From Plotosus lineatus (lineage: Eukaryota; Chordata; Actinopteri; Siluriformes; Plotosidae), in NCBI GenBank assembly GCA_024760905.1, contig CM045729.1, positions 50,452,080-50,516,079 of the forward strand: a DNA stretch of 64,000 nt. The letters are read 5' to 3'. The stretch's first letter is position 1. Each line of letters opens with the position of its first letter. The translations under genes were made by a program, and so were the position numbers. Below the pieces are notes generated by a model. The model searched no databases and was not told where the DNA came from. It was given only the letters and a program-made list of their open reading frames with translations. Shown one piece after another: positions 47,528 through 60,467 of the stretch.

Positions 47528-49045
47528 TGGATGAAGTGTATGGAGTACAATTTAATAAATAAATGAAAAATTATATCATCATAACTATAACAGTTTTTAT
47601 TATAACATGCCACATCAGGTACACTACAAAAAAAAAATTATAGTAACTGCATGTACTAAGTAGATTCAGATACAGTTGATGGCATCTCTTTAATTTCTTG
47701 GAGTAAAACCCCGCAACATTTAATCAGATTTTTACCTATACTGACCTTACTGACTTCATTGTGTATTAAGTGCACCAATTGTTGTGTGGTACAATATCCT
47801 TACTGTATGAATTTCCATAACTCTCTTTTCTTATCTTAAATACTACCCATATGTTGTCCACCCCTCAATGCACACACTCCTCATAAAAGCCTATCTTGTA
47901 AGGTGGGATGAGCAGAAAATGAAATTATCTGGAAAAGCAAGATAGCAAGATGGCCCCAGGTTTAATGTACTGTAATGGCAGTAAATTGTGTCTTTCATCT
48001 GAAATCATCAAGCCACAGTCATTTTTGCTAGGCTGCTGCTATAGCAACCTTGAAAACTGGCATGACCATGTTTTTTAAAGCCATCTCGATCCTCAGGAAG
48101 TCGGTAAGCTAAAATGCTAAAAAGTTATTTTGAGCACACCGACTTGTCAGGCCTTCAGGCTTCAAAAACAAGCTTCAGTTTTGTCTCTGAAATCTTATTT
48201 GCAAATCAAATGCTTCTGCACTATTTTGACGGGAGGAATGGCGGGTAGACTGTCGGGGAAATGTAAAACCCTTCTGTAATTGCAGTGCAGTGAAGACTCA
48301 TTTTAGTTTTTTTTTTTGTTTTGTTAAAAAAAATATGAACACCATCAGAAAATTTGAAATGACAAAAGTGAAAACAACAGAACATTCCAAGTGTTTCTTT
48401 CAGGAATAATGTCCCTCTGGGTCAAATTATAATTAATCACAGATTTTGATTCACCTCCCACTCTCTGCCTCATTCTATGAAAAATTCTTCTTACAATCTC
48501 TCAAGAGTTCTGAAAACCCCTCTGAGATGTAGAAGCTTTCCTTTTACCACAAACAGAAAAGCACATTCTAGTTTAAACTCCTCTCGTTCACTTTTTAAAC
48601 AAAAGTGGTCCTTTAGGCCGATGCTTTCATCTTTCTTTTTAAATCAAGCAGGGCTACGGAGCGACATTTGGCATAGCATCAATGCATGTTTCAGGGATTT
48701 TCCCAGTGCTTGAAAAAAAAAAATCAAACAGCATTTGCTTTCACATGGATATAGCAATATAACCTGCTAACTAAGAAGAAGTGCATGATATGCTCATATT
48801 ATACTAATCAGAAGGTCGAGTCTGGACTTTGATTCCAACTTCTTATTTAAGTTTCTCCCCAAAATTAACTTTAATAAGGCTCAAGAATTTGTACTGCAAA
48901 ACACTGATTTTGTGTTTTGAAAGCAAATTTGAAGTCAGTTGAATTAGTTCTATGTAAAGACAAGTCCGAACCTACATAATAAAACCCCTCGTATCATCTG
49001 GCACAATTCAGGACAATACAAATCTTCATAAAAACCCTTCAATCT
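47528..49045. other. Unique sequence, nothing recognised
   Basis: No repeat family or exon that I can support. 48030-48300 and 48470-48700 are non-repetitive with balanced composition. Confidence 0.5.
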
Positions 49046-49049
49046 TCTT

Positions 49050-49415
49050 CATTCTTCTTTTTCTTACAGCTGTTCCCTTCAGGGGTCGCCACAGCGAATC
49101 ATCTGCCTCCATCTCACCCTATTCTCTACATCTTCTTCTCTTACACCAACTACCTTCATGTCCTCCTTCACCACATCCATAAATCTTCTCTTTGGTCTTC
49201 CTCTAGGCCTTCTGCCTGATATAGTTGCAACCTCAGCATCCTACTACATATATATTCACTATTCCTCCTCTATACATGTCCAAACTATCTCAATTTAGCC
49301 TCTCGGACTTTGTCTCCAAAACATCTTACATGTGCTGTCCCTCTGATGTACTCATTCCTGATCCTATCCATCCTCGTTACTCCCAAAGAGAACCTCAACA
49401 TTTTCATCTCTATAT
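49050..49415 (-). mobile_element. RTE LINE, 5'-truncated 3' end
   Basis: The minus strand encodes EMKMLRFSLGVTRMDRIRNE, YIRGTAHVRCFGDKVREAKL and onwards with breaks. It begins at its 3' end with CTGTTCCCTTCAGGGGTCGC. Same family as 53165-55880. Confidence 0.85.
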
Positions 49416-49419
49416 AGCC

Positions 49420-50210
49420 ATGCAAAAATGACTGGTGGAACAAACACACACATTCACTGACCTTTTGCATGCTATGGGTGTTATGATACATGCATGCTCT
49501 GTCAAACTTAAATACAAAGTAGATCTTTTTCTTTTCTAATTTCCTAATTAGATCTCAGCATAAGACGTGTTGGAAAGTTCCCCTCTATGTAAATGACTAT
49601 CATAATATTATTTTACTTTAGTACCATTTCCGTAGACTCTCAAATGTCTAGAAATAGGTAGCTCACGCGAAAGATAATAACTTACAAGGACTGAGCGCGA
49701 ACAAACACACAGACAAACACACACAGGTACATCATTCTACCTTCCGTGTTGCTCATGTGAACGGTTAAATGAAAACATTATCCAGCATTATATTTTGCAC
49801 TGGGTATGAGACACTTTTTCTTCTATGCAGATGCATTTCTTTTCTAGTATGCCAGTGATGTGTACATACATGAAGTGCCTTTAGCTTCTTTTGTTTAATC
49901 CTTCAAAAGAACTTATTCCAGTGGGAGTGACCATAAGAATCAACCCAAGCCAGAAATTCTAAGACTATCATTAGGTCCATCTTTGAACATCCTCCCAACT
50001 GTGCAGGTGTCACATCATCAGATTTAAATAACTTTATACAACCTATGACAGTATGGATTTGGTTTAATATTCTCGATAATCTAAATTTCTAAGCTGCACT
50101 TTTTGAAAGGATAACATCTTACCTGTAACTTGTGTCTCTCCGGTACAAGTGAGATTCGGAATCACTTTGTTTATTTTTATATTTTTGCATGGTCTCACTT
50201 TAAAATATGT
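49420..50210. other. Unique sequence, nothing recognised
   Basis: No repeat or exon recognised. Confidence 0.55.
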
Positions 50211-50213
50211 ATA

Positions 50214-51816
<1,603 letters not shown>

Positions 51817-52089
51817 TATCTGCAACCTTGTTCATCCCGATTTAGCACCATGATCACAGGGGTCATCTAGAAAAGTACTTGCCATAATGCCTTGATCCTG
51901 GCCAAAGTCTTATGGCAACAGGGCTTTCTCAGTTGTCGTCCCCAGGCTTTGAAATTATCTCTCTAATTAGGTTTTATCCCATAGTCAATATTTTTAAATC
52001 ATGCTTTAAAACTCATGTTTTCTCCACCTTTAACTGTAACGGTGTGAGTGACGGTGGAGCTAATTTAAAAAAATATATGTTTCTTTATA

Positions 52090-53163
52090 CAGACGCTGCC
52101 CGACTTCCGTTTTTAATTGGTTCCGGACGGCCGAACGTAAGTTCAAAGTGAATGTAAGTTGTCACAGTGATGTATGACGTATGACGTGTGATGTATGACG
52201 CTCATACTGTACTATACATCCATAAATACCACGACCGTATCTCATAAAACAGCCCTAAATCAATTATTATAAACATAACATTGTAAAATAATATCAAATA
52301 TATCAAATAATATCAACATTAATTTCAAATAAGCCACTTAATTATACCGAAGCGCTCAATACCGAAAGTAATGTACTTGCGAAAGTAGTGTACTTGCTGT
52401 GGGTTATACAGACTTCCAGTCTTTCAAGTGCACAAGGGTGCCATTGAACTCGTTTAGAACACAGCCTGCACTGATGCAGTCTCCCAGCAAAGCGGAGAGT
52501 TTTTTCTTTTGTGTAAGTTGTAAACTTTATTCAAGAGATGCATACAAAGAACAAGTACAAATCCTAATGAATATTGATATAAAAATAAGTATAAACTCTT
52601 AGGATTCTGCTAAAAGATAATAAATATAAAGATTGTGTTCATCTCTGTGTATGAGACTTGCACCCATGCTAGTAGGCTTACACTTCTGACCAACCATATT
52701 TGCTTAGGGTTACAGAAGTCCACAAAACAGTGTAAACACAAAGATCACAGAGACAACGTCTTAACACAAGGGTAACACGCTATATGTCTGTCTTCCTTTC
52801 GGCTTTTTCCCTTTTACTCGGGAGTCGCCACAGCGAATCATCTGATTCGCACGTTTGATTTGGCAGAGGTTTTTACGTCGGAAGCCCTTCCTGTCACAAC
52901 CCTTTTTAGCAAGGGACAGAAACACGCTGACGACTTTGCAGCCTACTCTTTACAAAAGTCAGCAATGGTTCTTTTACATGCCTCTCACCATAGACAGTGA
53001 CAGACATGGCCCGCCTTTGATAACCCAGTTAGCTGCACTGGGGGGGACAGTGACAACCTTGTGGAGAATGGGACTCGAACCCCCAACCTTTGGATCAGCG
53101 ATCCAGCGCACTAGACCACCACTACCCCCTATAAGGGTAACACGCTATATAACTGAGATATAT
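52090..53163. mobile_element. Tigger/pogo-like element, one end only
   Basis: The left end CAGACGCTGCCCGACTTCCG with TA before it matches, in reverse, the right end of 40370-42430. Similarity includes GTATGACGCTCATACTGTAC, GAAAGTAGTGTACTTGC and TAGGCTTACACTTCTGACC. The other end is missing: the RTE LINE begins at about 53165. A SINE-A copy is nested at 52786-53132. Confidence 0.7.
52786..53132 (-). mobile_element. SINE-A, near full length, tail type A
   Basis: Flanked by the exact 18-bp duplication AAGGGTAACACGCTATAT (52768-52785, 53133-53150). Head GGTAGTGGTGGTCTAGTGCG with B box GGTTCGAGTCCC; the GCGC...CTATA loop next to the A box is shortened compared with the 35235 copy. Body and tail complete. 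Confidence 0.92.
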
Positions 53164-53164
53164 A

Positions 53165-55880
53165 GGAGGAGGCGTGTCCGTAGGCAGAGAGAGAAGAGGA
53201 AAAGCACGAGTTTAGGGCTGAGAGTAGGGACTTTGAATGTTGGAATTATGACAGGAAAAGGTAGAGAGCTGGCTGACATGATGCAAGAGGAGGAAGGTGG
53301 ACAAACTGTGTGTTCAGGAGATCAGGTGGAAAGGTAGCAAATCTAGAAGCTTACGAGCAGGGTTTAAGCTGTTTGATCATGCTGTGGATGGGAAGAGAAA
53401 TGGAGTAGGAGTCATCTTGACGGAGGGGATGGTCAGGAATGTTCTCGATGTGAAAAGATTGTCAGACAGAGGGATGAGTTTCAAGTTAGAAATTGAAGGT
53501 GTGATGTTCAATGTTGTTAGTGCTTATGCCCTACAGGCAGAATGTGAGCTAGAAGAGAAGGAAAGATTCTGGAGTGAGTTAGATGAAGTGATGCAGAGTA
53601 CCCCCAGAGGTGAAAGAGTGGTCATTGGTGCAGACTTCACTGGACATGTTGGTGCAGGCAACAGAGGGGACGAGGAAGTGATGGGCCGGTTTGGTATCCA
53701 GGACAGAAACACAGAAGGACAGCTGTTGATAGATTTTGCAAAAAGGATGGAAATGGCTGTGATGAATACTTTCTTCCAGAAGAGAGAGAAGCATACGGTG
53801 ACTCATAAAACTGGAGGTAGGAGCACACAGGTAGACTACATCTTGTGTAAGCAATGTAATTTGAAGGAAGTCAGTGACTGCAAAGTAGTAGTGGGTGAGA
53901 GTGTTGTCAAACAGCATAGGATGGTGGTGTGCAGGATGATGCTGATGGTAAGAAAGGTGAAGAAGTCAAAGGCAGAGCAGAAGACAAAGTGGTGGAAGCT
54001 ATAAAAGGAAGAGTGTTGTGTTGTCTCCAAGGAGGAGTTGAAACAGGTTTTGGTGGTCAGGAACTGCTTCCAGATGACTGGACAACTACAGCTAATGTGA
54101 TCAGGGAGACAGGTAGGAGAGTACTTGGCGTGTCCTCTGGAAGAACAGTAGATAAGGAGACTTGGTGGTGGAATGAGGAAGTGCAGGAGTGTGTACAAAA
54201 GAAGAGGTTAGCTGAGAAGAAGTGGGACACAGAGAGGACCAAAGAGAGTAAACAGCAGTACAGGGAGACACAGCGTAAGGCAAAGTTAGCGGTGTCAAAG
54301 GCCTAACAGAGGGCGTATGATGACTTGTATGTAAGGTTGGACAGTAAGGAGGGAGAAAATGATTTATACAGGTTGGCACAGCAGAGAAATAGAGATGGCA
54401 AGGACGTGCAGCAAGTTAGAGTGATTAAGGACAGAGTGGGAAACGTGTTGACTGATGACAAATGTGCTGGGAAGATGGAAAGAGTACTTTGAAGAGCTGA
54501 TGAACGAGGAAAATAAGAGGGAAAAAAGAGTAGAAGAGGCGACTGTTGAGGACCAGGAAGTAGCAAAGATTAGTAAGGGTGAAGTGAGGACAGCACTGAA
54601 GAGGATGAAGAGTGGAAAAGCAGTTGGTCCTGATGATATACCGGTGGAGGTATGGAAGTGTCTAGGAGAGGTAGCAGTAGATTTTCTGACAAGAACATTC
54701 AACAAGGTCTTAGAGAGTGAGAGGATGCCGGAGGAATGGAGGAGAAGTGTGCTTGTGCCAATTTTTAAGAACAAGGGAGATGTGCAGAGTTGTGGCAACT
54801 ATAGAGGGATAAAGTTGATGAGCCATACGATGAAGCTATGGGAAAAAATAGTGGAAGCTAGACTAAGGGCAGAGGTCAGCATTTGTGAACAACAGTTTGG
54901 TTTCATGCCAAGAAAGAATACCACACATGCAGTGTTTGCCTTGAGGATGTCAATGGAGAAGTACAGAGAAGTTCAGAAGGAGCTGCATTGTGCCTTTGTG
55001 GATCTGGAGAAAGCATATGACAGAGTGCCGTGAGAGGAACTGTGGTATTGCATGAGGAAGTCTGGAGTGGCAGAGAAGTCTGTTAGAGAGCTGCAGGACA
55101 TGGATGAGAGACATAAGACAGTGGTGAGGTGTGTTGTCGGTGTGACAGAAGAGTTCAAAGTGGAGGTGGGACTGCATCAAGGGTCAGCTCTCAGCCCCTT
55201 CTTGTTTGCTATGGTGATGGACAGGCTGACAGACGAGGTTAGACAAGATCTCCATGGACTGTGATGTTTGCAGATGACATTGTGATCTGTAGTGAGAGCA
55301 GAGAACAAGTGGAGGAAAATCTAGAGAGGTGGAGGTATGCCCTGGAAAGGACAGGAATGAAGGTTAGCCTCAGTAAAACAGAATACATGTGTGTGAACGA
55401 CAAGGACCGAAGAGGAACGGTGAGGTTACAGGGAGCAGAGATAAAGAAGGTGGAGGATTTTAAGTACTTAGGCTCAACAATCCAGAGCAATGAAGAGTGT
55501 GGAAAAGAGGTGAAGAAGCGTATGCAGGCAGGTTGAAATGGTTGGAGAAAAGTGTCTGGTGTGATGTGTGATAGGAAGGTATCGGCAAGAATGAAAGAAA
55601 AGAGTAGACAAAGTCAGAGAGGCTAGATTTAGATGGTTTGGACATATACAGAGGAGGGATAGTGAGTATATTGGTAGTAGGATGCTGAGGTTGGAACTAC
55701 CAGGCATAAGGCCTAGAGGAAACCAACGAGAAGATTTATGGATGTGGTGAAGGAGGACATGAAGGTATTTGGTATAAGAGAAGAAGATGCAGAGGATAGG
55801 GTGAGATGGAGGTAGATGATTTGCTGTGACGACCTCTGAAGGGAACAGCCAAAAGGAAAAGAAGAAGAAGAAGAAGAAGT
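53165..55880 (+). mobile_element. RTE LINE, long copy
   Basis: It carries an apurinic-type endonuclease and RT and ends GGGAACAGCCAAAAGG with (AAG)n, the tail form of fish RTE elements. Its last 60 bp (GATGATTTGCTGTGACGACC to the AAG run) match SINE-A tail type A. There is no clear target duplication. It interrupts or abuts the Tigger-like element at its left. Confidence 0.9.
53195..55840 (+). pseudogene. RTE endonuclease-reverse transcriptase ORF, broken
   Basis: Start region LRVGTLNVGIMTGKGRELAD; frame change near 53290; endonuclease CVQEIRWKGSKSRSL, KRNGVGVILTEG, VIGADFTGHVGAGNRGDEEV (the usual DFNGH reads DFTGH) and TQVDYILC to 54003; linker TWWWNEEVQECVQKKRLAEK with stops at 54004 and 54304; RT MKSGKAVGPDDIPVEVWKCL, LVPIFKNKGDVQSCGNYRGI, FGFMPRKNTTHAVFALRMSM, AFVDLEKAYDRVP with a stop at 55033, GLHQGSALSPFLFAMVMDRL, MMFADDIVICSESREQ and FKYLGSTIQSNEECGKEV. 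Near 55603 a segment of roughly 190 bp present in the 11480 copy is missing. Confidence 0.9.
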
Positions 55881-56035
55881 TCTGAGGCAGGCTGAGGGCT
55901 AGTGGATAGTAGCAATTACTGATGCCTCAGTTTAAAGACAACAGATCTGAATGAGTGATTGGGATGTATTATTTACTCTTAAAGACTGAAGAGATTTAGT
56001 TGTGATGCTCTGATGATCTTGTCTTCCCAGCTTTA
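55881..56035. other. Short unique stretch
   Basis: Nothing recognised. Confidence 0.5.
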
Positions 56036-56405
56036 CTGGGGTGGTCCATGCATTTATTTGCAAAACTGCTGAATTCTACTCGTGTTACGGGAGGCTGGAG
56101 CCTGTCTTTGGTCGAAGGCAGGGTACACCATGAACAGCTCGGCAGACAAGCACAGGGCCAACACACACACACAACCATTCATACTCACACTCACACCTCG
56201 GGAAAATTTGTAACAGCAAATTAGTGTAATGTCTTTGTCTTTGGACTTTGGCAACAAACTGGAGTACCCAGAGGAAACCCACAGAAGCAGGGGGAAAGCA
56301 TGCAATCGCCACATAGAAATACCATCTCTGAGCTGGGGAATTGAACCCAGGTTCTTTTTGCTCTGAAGAGAGTGTGAAGGTTTACAACACCTCCGTGTTG
56401 AACCA
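56036..56405 (-). repeat. Mermaid-like SINE, diverged
   Basis: Reversed landmarks: GGGAGGCTGGAGCCTGTCTT, GGGTACACCATGAACAGCTC, AACACACACACACAACCATT, and GAACCCAGGTTCTTTTTGCTC near the B-box side. Old copy. Confidence 0.65.
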
Positions 56406-57485
56406 TGTCAAAGATATTGTTAATATTTTGATGTTAATTGGGGACCCTAAAGCATTTTTAATTATCTAAACAGAACTGCTTTGAAAATAAATACCCTGAC
56501 TGTTACAAAAATCTTCTAAAACCTTTTGCATCAAGTGCAAAATTGCTGTGGCAACTTTCTGAAGATCCAATAGAGGACATGTTAAATTTACATGGCAGGT
56601 CTTTTGTTATAAAAGCTCAGTGCACACCATGATTGACTGTGAAGCAGAGCACTGTTTTATTGCCCTTATTTATTGAGAGCGACAAGTAAATGTGTTGTTT
56701 AAAAAACAGTCAAAGCCCTCACTCTGTATTCAGCATGAGCCACAGACTCAACATCAAAGCCCACAAAGAAATATAAAGTAGAATTTCATGTTGTTAGATC
56801 AATCTTCATTACAAGCACAAGCACTTATTTGTACTTATAACTCATACTCTGTTCTAGTTGAGTATCTACTAAGTGTCAAATGGTCAAGACCAATCTGGAA
56901 TGCACATCCTTTTTCACTCTCTTTGATCAAATTTTTTGGTCTGTAGGTCTATCCACTTCAGAAATACTCAATCTTTTTTTTTTTCTTGAGATGAGTTAGT
57001 TATAGTTGTCAGACATTCAGTTTTTCTCTCTTTCTATTCATTATGAAATATGATTTGCTGGCTGCAGGGCTTCATCTGGAGCTCTTTGGCACCTTTGACG
57101 CTTGCAGTATCTTGGGAACACTTGGAAGCCAATCATGTACAGCCCACGCAGTACTGTAGCAGTAGGCTGACTAAACAGCACAGGCTGGTCCCAACTCTTC
57201 AGTCTGTTTAGAGGAGGCATGGCTTTGTTTCCAATCAAATTGGGAAGGAAGTAATAGGAGAGACACATTCGGGTGCATGCAATTTCAGCCTTTCTTTCTT
57301 ATTGTCTTTCTCTTTGTTCTTTTCTCTCACACATCATCCACTTTTAAAATACAGTAGGATAATTAGTGCTATGCTTGGCAATTCAATGGATGGTGTGTTA
57401 AAAATAAAAGCTGGGAGTCAGTGCACATTATAATGATGTTGAAGATAAGGGGCATTTAAAAAAAGAAAGAAAGAATAAAATCCAA
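56406..57485. other. Unique sequence, nothing recognised
   Basis: 57040-57260 has balanced composition and a 75-codon minus-strand ORF without recognisable domain. No splice-site pair supports an exon. Confidence 0.5.
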
Positions 57486-57489
57486 CATG

Positions 57490-57780
57490 CATTCATTCAT
57501 ATTCAGCAATCGCTTTATCTTGGTCAGTGTTACAATGCGCTGGAGTCTACTCTAGAATTATGAGGCAACAGAGCAACATGCACAAAGACATTCACGCCAT
57601 CATTCAAATCTAGGGCCAGTCTACTTATTGGTGTGTTATGGGGGGTGATAGGAAATGGGGAGTGCAGAAGAAGAATGTGTGGACATTGAAAGAACTTGCA
57701 AATCTCAGCACAAACAGAAATGCTTAGTATCAAATCAGGAATCTGCTACCTTCAGCACCACAATCCTGCTCAAAATCCAA
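57490..57780 (-). repeat. Old SINE-like repeat
   Basis: It begins CATTCATTCATATTCAGCAATCG-like and TTATCTTGGTCAGTG, then ACGCCATCATTCAAATCTAG. The pattern is that of a diverged dispersed fish SINE; the family is not identified. Confidence 0.4.
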
Positions 57781-57969
57781 CATCAAAAGTCAAATAAAAA
57801 AAATCACATTTACTATGCAATTTAGATAGCAAGACATAACATAAATGGACAGACAAGCGATAGGAGAAATTCAAAGAGGTAAAAACACATAGAGGAGATT
57901 ACAAATGTCTGGACTTTAATAGCGAGAGAGAAAACCACCAGGATTTCTGTGACATCACATTAACAGTCT

Positions 57970-58277
57970 GGGGCCGGTGGCGTAGTGGTTAGGGTGCTGC
58001 GATCATGATCAGGAGGTTGTGAGTTCGAATCCCTCACTGTGCTAAGACCCCTGGACAAGATCTCAACCACAAGTGTGCCTCTGTTCACTCAGCAGTATAA
58101 ATGGGTACCAGTAAAATATACTGTGAAGGTAATCTGCGATGGACTAGCGTCCCATCCAGGGGGAGTTGAACTCCTGGTTGCTTCACACTACGGAAACCGG
58201 GGATAAGTACAAGCCTGATGAGCCACAAGGCTAAGCCACTAGGCTTGGGTGTAAAAAGTGTAAAAACCAACAGACTT
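57970..58277 (+). mobile_element. SINE-D, full length
   Basis: Head GGGGCCGGTGGCGTAGTGGT (A box) with GTGAGTTCGAATCCC (B box), and end GTGTAAAAAGTGTAAAAACC. The exact 13-bp duplication ACATTAACAGTCT lies at 57957-57969 and 58278-58290. It is the best of three copies. Confidence 0.93.
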
Positions 58278-58543
58278 ACATTAACAGTCTTGCCCAGTGG
58301 TTCTTAACCTGGGTTCAATCGAACCCTAGGAGTTCGGTGAGTCAGTCTCAGGGGTTCGGCAGAGGTCAAGACACACACCCGACTCATATTCATGATGAAA
58401 CGCCCCGCTTGGCCATCACTGGCTGCAGATGATCACGTTACATTGCTTGGCCAATCTGTGCTGCAGGAAATTTGGTGCACTCAGTAGTCGACTTGTGATT
58501 GTTCGTCGTGTTATTTCTTTCTGAACATTTTAATCCTTACTAT

Positions 58544-59074
58544 CAATTCACTTCACTTATCCCTTAACATCCGAGCATGTTGTTGGGGCACCTTCATGGT
58601 GAGACTTGGGCTGATTTGGCCTGGCGGAGCCCATCCCTCTCCAGGTCGTAGAAACACGCTGTCGGCCTTGCAGCCTACTCTTTACGAAAGTCAGTAATGG
58701 TTCTTTTACATGCCTCTCACCATAGACAGTGAGAGACATGGCCTGCCCTTGATAACCCAGTTAGCTTCACTGGGGGGACAGTGACAACCTTCTGGGGACT
58801 CGAACCCCCAACCTTAGGATCAGCGATCCTGCGCCCTAGCCACTAGACTAGTGTTTCCCAACTCCTGTTCCGCGGCACATTAGTGTGCCGTGAGAAATCA
58901 TCAAGTGTGCCATGGAAGATTAACCAATTTCACTTAGTGTGTAGTAACAGTGCTGTTCTGCTAGAGGGCAGTATCATTTTTGTTCCGTGGTGTGCCTCGT
59001 GATTTTTCTAATGTAAAAGGTGTGCCTTGGCCCAAAAAGGTTGGGAAACACTGCACTGGACCACCATTACCCTC
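58544..59074 (-). mobile_element. SINE-A chimera, tail type C, split by a MITE
   Basis: Reading right to left the head is cut at 58849-59053 by a MITE; then the body, the junction CGACAGCGTGTTTCT, and tail C (ACGACCTGGAGAGGGATGGG to GGGATAAGTGAAGTGAATTG). The exact duplication TAATCCTTACTAT lies at 58531-58543 and 59075-59087. Confidence 0.9.
58849..59053. mobile_element. hAT-type MITE inside the SINE
   Basis: 205 bp with inverted ends TAGTGTTTCCCAAC and GTTGGGAAACACTG, and the 8-bp duplication CACTAGAC/CACTGGAC (58841-58848, 59054-59061; one mismatch). No coding sequence. Confidence 0.88.
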
Positions 59075-59085
59075 TAATCCTTACT

Positions 59086-59202
59086 ATGTTGAGCAAAAAA
59101 AGAAAGTGGTCGGACGAATATGTAAAACATGGATTCACATATATAACGGAACGTGATGCTAGCCAGCTTCCTATCTGCATAATTTGCAGAGTAGGATCAA
59201 AC
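59086..59202 (+). pseudogene. hAT BED-finger transposase start, truncated
   Basis: MLSKKRKWSDEYVKHGFTYI then TERDASQLPICIICRVGSN is the start of a ZBED5-like hAT transposase (KRKW-D-YV-x-GF and the C-x2-C of the BED finger). It runs into C-rich unrelated sequence after 39 codons, so nearly all of the protein is deleted. Confidence 0.8.
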
Positions 59203-59812
59203 CCCCCACCCCCACCCCCACTGACATATACATACATGTCTATGTGTATACAATATCAATAAATACATATTCAATGCTAGGAATGCTTATAATAACAATT
59301 AAACATTCAAAATAATGCATAAGATGTAAATAAAATAGAAATACACACAAATACAGATGCGCGTGCACACACTTGGATGCACACCTCACATAAAAATGTA
59401 AGTAGTTTTGATGGGCGGAGTTCATGCATTGCATTAGTTTTGTTCTTTGAACACAGTGATGGTAATACACAGTTCAGTTTGGTGCCCCAGTAAAAACCTG
59501 TCTTGAAAAAAAATCATATTTTATTTCTCAATAAAGAAGGGTTCAGTGAATAAACATATGAAACTGGTGGGGTTCAGTACCGCCAACAAGGTTAAGAACC
59601 ACTGGTCTAGCCACTCGTGGATGACTCACAGGATTAAACGAACTAGAGTACTCTAGCCTGAAAACTAACATAGGGTCTATATGGCGATATCAGTTCTTAA
59701 GTTGGCCCAGCTTTTAACAATTTTGTGTGCCAGGGGATGGGATTTTTCAGTTAATTATATTAACAATTATGTAACCAGGTCAAATTAAATAGAATAGTGA
59801 TATATGGCCAGA

Positions 59813-60070
59813 CCCCAGTGCAGCTAACTGGGTTATCAAAGGCGGGCCATGTCTCTCACTGTCTATGGTGAGAGGCATGTAAAAGAACCATTGCTGACTT
59901 TCGTAAAGAGTAGGCTGCAAAGCCGTCAGCGTGTTTCTGTCCCTTGCTAAAAAGGGTTGTGACAGGAAGGGCATCCGACGTAAAAACCTCTGCCAAATCA
60001 AACGTGCGAATCAGATGATTCGCTGTGGCGACTCCCGAGTAAAAGGGAAAAAGCCGAAAGGAAGACAGAC
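59813..60070 (+). mobile_element. SINE-A, 5'-truncated, tail type A
   Basis: Body from CCCAGTGCAGCTAACTGGG to the tail end GCCGAAAGGAAGACAGAC. The exact duplication AGTGATATATGGCCAGA lies at 59796-59812 and 60071-60087. Little diverged, so young. Confidence 0.93.
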
Positions 60071-60134
60071 AGTGATATATGGCCAGAACGACAAGTGTTT
60101 GTAACTCTAGTAACTTATATACTTGATATAATCC

Positions 60135-60467
60135 TTCCTTCCTTTCGGCTTTTTTTCCTTTTCTCGGGAGTCGCCACAGTGAATCATCTGATTCGCATGT
60201 TTTATTTGGCAGAGGTTTTTATGTCGGATGCCCTTCCTGTCACAACCCTTTTTAGCAAGGGACAGAAACATGCTGACGGCTTTGCAGCTACTCTTTATGA
60301 AAGTCAGCAATGGTTCTTTTACATCCCTCTCACCATAGACAGTGACAGACATGGCCCGCCTTTGATAACCCAGTTAGCTGCACTGGGGGGACAGTGACAA
60401 CCCTGTGGGGACTTGAACCCCCAACCTTAGGATCAGCGATCCTGCGCCCTATCCACTAGACCACCAC
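60135..60467 (-). mobile_element. SINE-A, near full length, tail type A
   Basis: Reading right to left: head GGTGGTCTAGTGGATAGGGC with B box GGGTTCAAGTCCC, then body and type A tail to GCCGAAAGGAAGG. It lies tail-to-tail with the copy at 59813, so the pair could form an inverted repeat in RNA. Confidence 0.88.

Larger units (their letters stand above)
58295..59604 (+). mobile_element. hAT element (ZBED type) with nested insertions
   Basis: The ends CAGTGGTTCTTAACCTGGGT and AAGGTTAAGAACCACTG are inverted; the 8-bp duplication GTCTTGCC/GTCTAGCC (58287-58294, 59605-59612) has one mismatch. The start of a BED-finger transposase remains at 59086. The rest of the gene is deleted. A SINE-A chimera (58544-59074) sits inside, and a hAT MITE sits inside that SINE. 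Confidence 0.88.

Noticed and set aside
57041..57268. 75-codon minus-strand ORF as a possible exon of another gene
   Set aside because: No domain, no splice-site support, no neighbouring exon.
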